This document shows positions 5,840 through 7,978 of a DNA stretch of 7,978 bases, in pieces. The stretch lies in assembly GCA_031278795.1 (NCBI GenBank), contig JAITJT010000016.1:1-7978 (forward strand), read 5' to 3'. The notes below the pieces were generated by a model. That model saw only the letters and a program-made list of their open reading frames with translations, did not search any database and was not told the origin of the DNA. Within the stretch, counting starts at the first letter, position 1. The number at the start of each line of letters is the position of its first letter. The position numbers and the translations under genes were made by a program. The stretch comes from Deltaproteobacteria bacterium. Lineage in GTDB: Bacteria > Desulfobacterota > Desulfarculia > Adiutricales > Adiutricaceae.

Positions 5840-7001
5840 ACCCCTAATACCTGAGGACAGACTGGTGGAGCTCACCCAAGGTGAGTACGCCCGCTATAGT
5901 CGCCATCTACTACTACCCGAGGTGGGCCTCGAGGGCCAAGAGCGTCTCAAGGCCGCCAAGGTGCTCGTGGTGGGTGCCGGAGGCTTAGGCTCTCCACTGG
6001 CTTTGTATCTAGCCGCTGCCGGGGTGGGACATTTAGGCATCCTGGATTACGACAAGGTGGAGAACTCCAACCTCCAGCGCCAGATATTATTCTCCACAAG
6101 GGACATTGGAAGACCCAAGGTGGCTGCCAGCGAGGATAGGCTCAAGGCCCTCAATCCGGACATAAATATTAAGACTTACAACTTCCAGCTAAAGAGCTCC
6201 AACGCCCTCCAAATCATCTCCGAGTACGACCTGGTGGCTGACGGTACGGACAACTACCCCACCCGCTACCTGGTGGGAGACGCCTGCGTCTTTTTAAAAA
6301 AACCCAATGTCTACGCCTCCATCTTCCAGTTCGAGGGCCAAGCCACGGTCTTTGACGCGGAGCGTGGCCCCTGCTACCGCTGCCTCTATCCATCCCCTCC
6401 CCCTCCCGGGCTGGTTCCCTCCTGCGGCGAGGGCGGCGTCATGGGGGTGCTTCCGGGAATCTTAGGCTCCATCCAGGCGGCTGAGGTTATAAAGCTCATA
6501 GTGGGAGGGGGAAAGCCCCTCATAGGAAGGCTCTTCCTCTTTGACGCCTGGCTCATGAAGGCTAGAGAACTAACCCTAGAAAAAAACCCCGACTGCCCGG
6601 TCTGCGGAAAAAACCCCAGCATCCACGAGCTCATCGACTATGAGCAGTTCTGCGGCCTAAAGGATCAAAAAGAGGAAAAAATCCCTTCCATCACGGCCCT
6701 GGAGCTCAAGGCCAGGCTAGACAATCACGACAAACTCCAGATAATCGACATCCGCGAACCCCACGAGCAGAGCATGTTCAGATTCGAGGGAGCCGTCCCG
6801 GTGCCCTTCGGCCAACTGGTGCGCCGCATGGACGAGTTCGACCCCGAGGTGGACATGGTCTTCATCTGCAAGATAGGAAAGAGGAGCCTCTACGCCATCA
6901 GGGCCCTAAGGGACGCTGGCTACCAAGGCACCATGTACAACCTGGAGGACGGGATAGCCGCCTGGGCGAGAGACGTGGATCCTCAAAAAGTCAGTTACTA
7001 A
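5823..7001 (+). CDS. moeZ: E1-like adenylyltransferase/sulfurtransferase, ThiF-rhodanese fusion (MoeZ type)
   Basis: This 392-residue protein joins two domains. Residues about 20-265 form a MoeB/ThiF adenylation domain: nucleotide loop GAGGLGS (51-57), D75 and D77 in ILDYDKVENSNLQRQ, R86, K99 in DIGRPKV, the zinc pairs CYRC (184, 187) and CPVC (258, 261), and the conserved cysteine C201 in PSCGEGGVMGVLPG. Residues about 287-388 form a rhodanese domain with the active-site loop CKIGKRS (C349). It adenylates the exposed C-terminal glycine of CysO and then passes persulfide sulfur from the rhodanese cysteine to make the thiocarboxylate. The layout and length match MoeZ of actinobacteria and similar bacterial E1 proteins. 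Such enzymes can also serve molybdopterin synthesis, but the operon points to cysteine synthesis. The start overlaps the end of cysO by 17 bases, with GGAGGG 7 bases upstream. Nothing essential is missing. Confidence 0.93.
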   Translation: MREENKPLIPEDRLVELTQGEYARYSRHLLLPEVGLEGQERLKAAKVLVVGAGGLGSPLALYLAAAGVGHLGILDYDKVENSNLQRQILFSTRDIGRPKVAASEDRLKALNPDINIKTYNFQLKSSNALQIISEYDLVADGTDNYPTRYLVGDACVFLKKPNVYASIFQFEGQATVFDAERGPCYRCLYPSPPPPGLVPSCGEGGVMGVLPGILGSIQAAEVIKLIVGGGKPLIGRLFLFDAWLMKARELTLEKNPDCPVCGKNPSIHELIDYEQFCGLKDQKEEKIPSITALELKARLDNHDKLQIIDIREPHEQSMFRFEGAVPVPFGQLVRRMDEFDPEVDMVFICKIGKRSLYAIRALRDAGYQGTMYNLEDGIAAWARDVDPQKVSY

Positions 7002-7011
7002 ACTTATTTTT

Positions 7012-7193
7012 TAACGGCTTTCATTAATATTCTCTAACGACTTTCACTATTATTCTCTAACAACTTCCATTTTTTTAAAGGCTTTGCTTAATTATATTTT
7101 AGCGATTTTGATCAATTATATTTTAACGATTTTGATTAATTATATTTTAAAGACTTTCAGTATTTATTTTTATGACTTTAATTTTTACATTTC
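7012..7193. repeat. degenerate tandem array, about eight 23-24-bp units
   Basis: Starting 11 bases after the moeZ stop, units begin at 7012, 7035, 7058 (short, 18 bases), 7076, 7100, 7124, 7148 and 7171. Each opens with a word like TAACGACTTTCA (variants TAACGGCTTTCA, TAGCGATTTTGA, TAAAGACTTTCA) and continues with an AT-rich half such as ATTATATTT. Units five and six differ at only a few bases, while the outer ones are more divergent. It is not CRISPR-like, because there are no unique spacers. Confidence 0.65.
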
Positions 7194-7417
7194 TTCGCAC
7201 TTAATTTATTAACATAAGCGACAAATCTTTCCTCCATACAAAAACGATACAATAACTAAAAGAACTCACAAATGCCCAACATCTAAATTTATTTATTAAC
7301 AAAGCTTAAAATATGCTTTATGCGTAATATTCTTCCCTAAACGCAAGTTCTGCGCTATGAATGGAAACGCTGAAGAGAAACAAAATTTAAATTAATCTAC
7401 AAACTAAATTCTTTTCA

Positions 7418-7464
7418 CTTGATCTTTTCTCTCAAGTATTATTTATTGAGATCAAGGTTTTTTT
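7418..7464 (+). terminator. possible intrinsic terminator far downstream of moeZ
   Basis: The continuous right arm TTGAGATCAAG (7446-7456) pairs with TCTCAA (7430-7435) and, across a 7-base bulge, CTTGA (7418-7422), with the 10-base loop GTATTATTTA. It is followed by G and seven T. It could end read-through from the operon, but the stem is AT-rich and interrupted and lies about 420 bases past the moeZ stop. Confidence 0.35.
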
Positions 7465-7481
7465 AAACTTTAAATTTCTAA

Positions 7482-7562
7482 GAAACATTCATGTTTCAAG
7501 GGCATATAACGTAATTCACAAAAGGAGATCATATAAATTTCAACAGAAAACATTCATGTTTC
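7482..7562. repeat. duplicated palindrome AAACATTCATGTTTC
   Basis: The 15-base word occurs at 7483-7497 and at 7548-7562, 65 bases apart. In the first copy the flanking G completes a perfect dyad GAAACAT-TC-ATGTTTC. The two exact copies with symmetric halves look like protein binding sites or remains of a mobile repeat. There is no T tract after them. Confidence 0.55.
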
Positions 7563-7621
7563 AGAAAATGTTTTTCAATCAATTAGCCTCCTTATTTTTA
7601 ACCATAATGTCATCATTAATA

Positions 7622-7672
7622 CAATTTATTTATAACCAGATCACTTCGTCAACGCAATTTATTTATAAACAG
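7622..7672. repeat. 18-bp direct repeat with 33-bp period
   Basis: CAATTTATTTATAACCAG at 7622-7639 and CAATTTATTTATAAACAG at 7655-7672 differ at one base. The period of 33 bases suggests a small local duplication; its function is unknown. Confidence 0.5.
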
Positions 7673-7978
7673 CCTAAACCAATACGCCGCAAACAAGATG
7701 CCTTAATGAATGGAATTATTTAAACCTTTTCACCATGCCTTTAATTGAACTTTTACCTACGCGAATAATAGAATTGATTTTCACTAATATTTCCCTAAAG
7801 CGGGAAAAATAAAAATACATTCCAGCTCCATGATCCATTTTTAGCTCTTCATGTTAACACGCGCGCGCTAGTTAGATTTTACGAGAGAGTAGTTTTTTTT
7901 CGCGATTCATCACAATTTTCATATCTAATTTAATTTTCACAAAAAAAACATTTAACCCAAGTTTGGATTAAGGCCACT

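Larger units (their letters stand above)
7002..7978. other. 977-bp AT-rich region after the operon, no gene seen
   Basis: No reading frame on either strand has coding character. The region holds a degenerate tandem array (7012-7193), a possible terminator (7418-7464), two copies of a palindrome (7483 and 7548), a short direct repeat (7622 and 7655), a hairpin TTTCCC/GGGAAA (7790-7807) without a T tract, and an isolated alternating ACACGCGCGCGC run (7857-7868) that stands out in the AT-rich surroundings. It may hold remains of decayed genes, but nothing recognisable is left. Confidence 0.6.

Noticed and set aside
7012..7193. CRISPR array
   Set aside because: The units abut without unique spacers and vary throughout; no cas gene is near.
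7790..7807. Hairpin TTTCCC/GGGAAA as a terminator
   Set aside because: No T tract follows on either strand and no gene ends nearby.
7002..7978. Replication origin, because of AT-rich DNA with palindromes
   Set aside because: No cluster of good DnaA boxes (TTATCCACA-like) and no dnaA, dnaN or gyrB nearby; the only TATCCACA word lies around 2303, outside this region.

Overview
The window looks like a piece of a bacterial chromosome with low coding density and a strong composition contrast. The conserved genes have balanced base composition. The spacers between them are very AT-rich and unusually long: about 0.85 kb before the cysteine operon and almost 1 kb after it. Together with a gene remnant (rtcB), a transposase-derived gene and degenerate repeats, this suggests a genome that is, or recently was, losing genes, such as a host-associated or niche-restricted bacterium. 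A Sel1-repeat lipoprotein and a tRNA with an encoded CCA end fit a Gram-negative bacterium, possibly of the deltaproteobacterial grade. I cannot name the organism from the sequence, and that placement is a weak inference.

Layout. At 1-299 (minus) lies the N-terminal part of a Sel1-repeat lipoprotein that runs off the left edge. At 529-858 is a 3' remnant of an rtcB RNA ligase gene with an in-frame internal deletion. At 1004-1300 is an unrecognised small ORF. A tRNA with anticodon CAT (minus, 1490-1566) has its own likely promoter and a hairpin in its leader. At 2034-2203 a consensus-like promoter, a structured stretch and an intrinsic terminator together look like a small RNA or attenuated leader. 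This lies just upstream of an intact gene (about 2325-3326) derived from an ISAzo13-type DDE transposase, in which all three catalytic acids appear to be replaced.

After an 845-bp AT-rich spacer comes the main functional unit at 4172-7001: a tightly packed four-gene operon, cysM - mec - cysO - moeZ. The genes work as one pathway. MoeZ (E1-like adenylyltransferase fused to a rhodanese) activates and sulfurates the C-terminal glycine of the ubiquitin-like carrier CysO. CysM uses the CysO thiocarboxylate as sulfur donor to make a CysO-cysteine adduct. The JAMM peptidase Mec releases cysteine. An unusual point is that CysO does not end in Gly-Gly but carries a seven-residue tail (KDNEGRE), so it should need trimming first, probably also by Mec. 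The Gly-Gly codons (GGA GGG) at the same time form the Shine-Dalgarno sequence of moeZ, which starts inside the tail codons.

The last 977 bases hold no gene I can support. They contain a degenerate array of about eight 23-24-bp units, a possible terminator hairpin, a duplicated 15-base palindrome and a short direct repeat.
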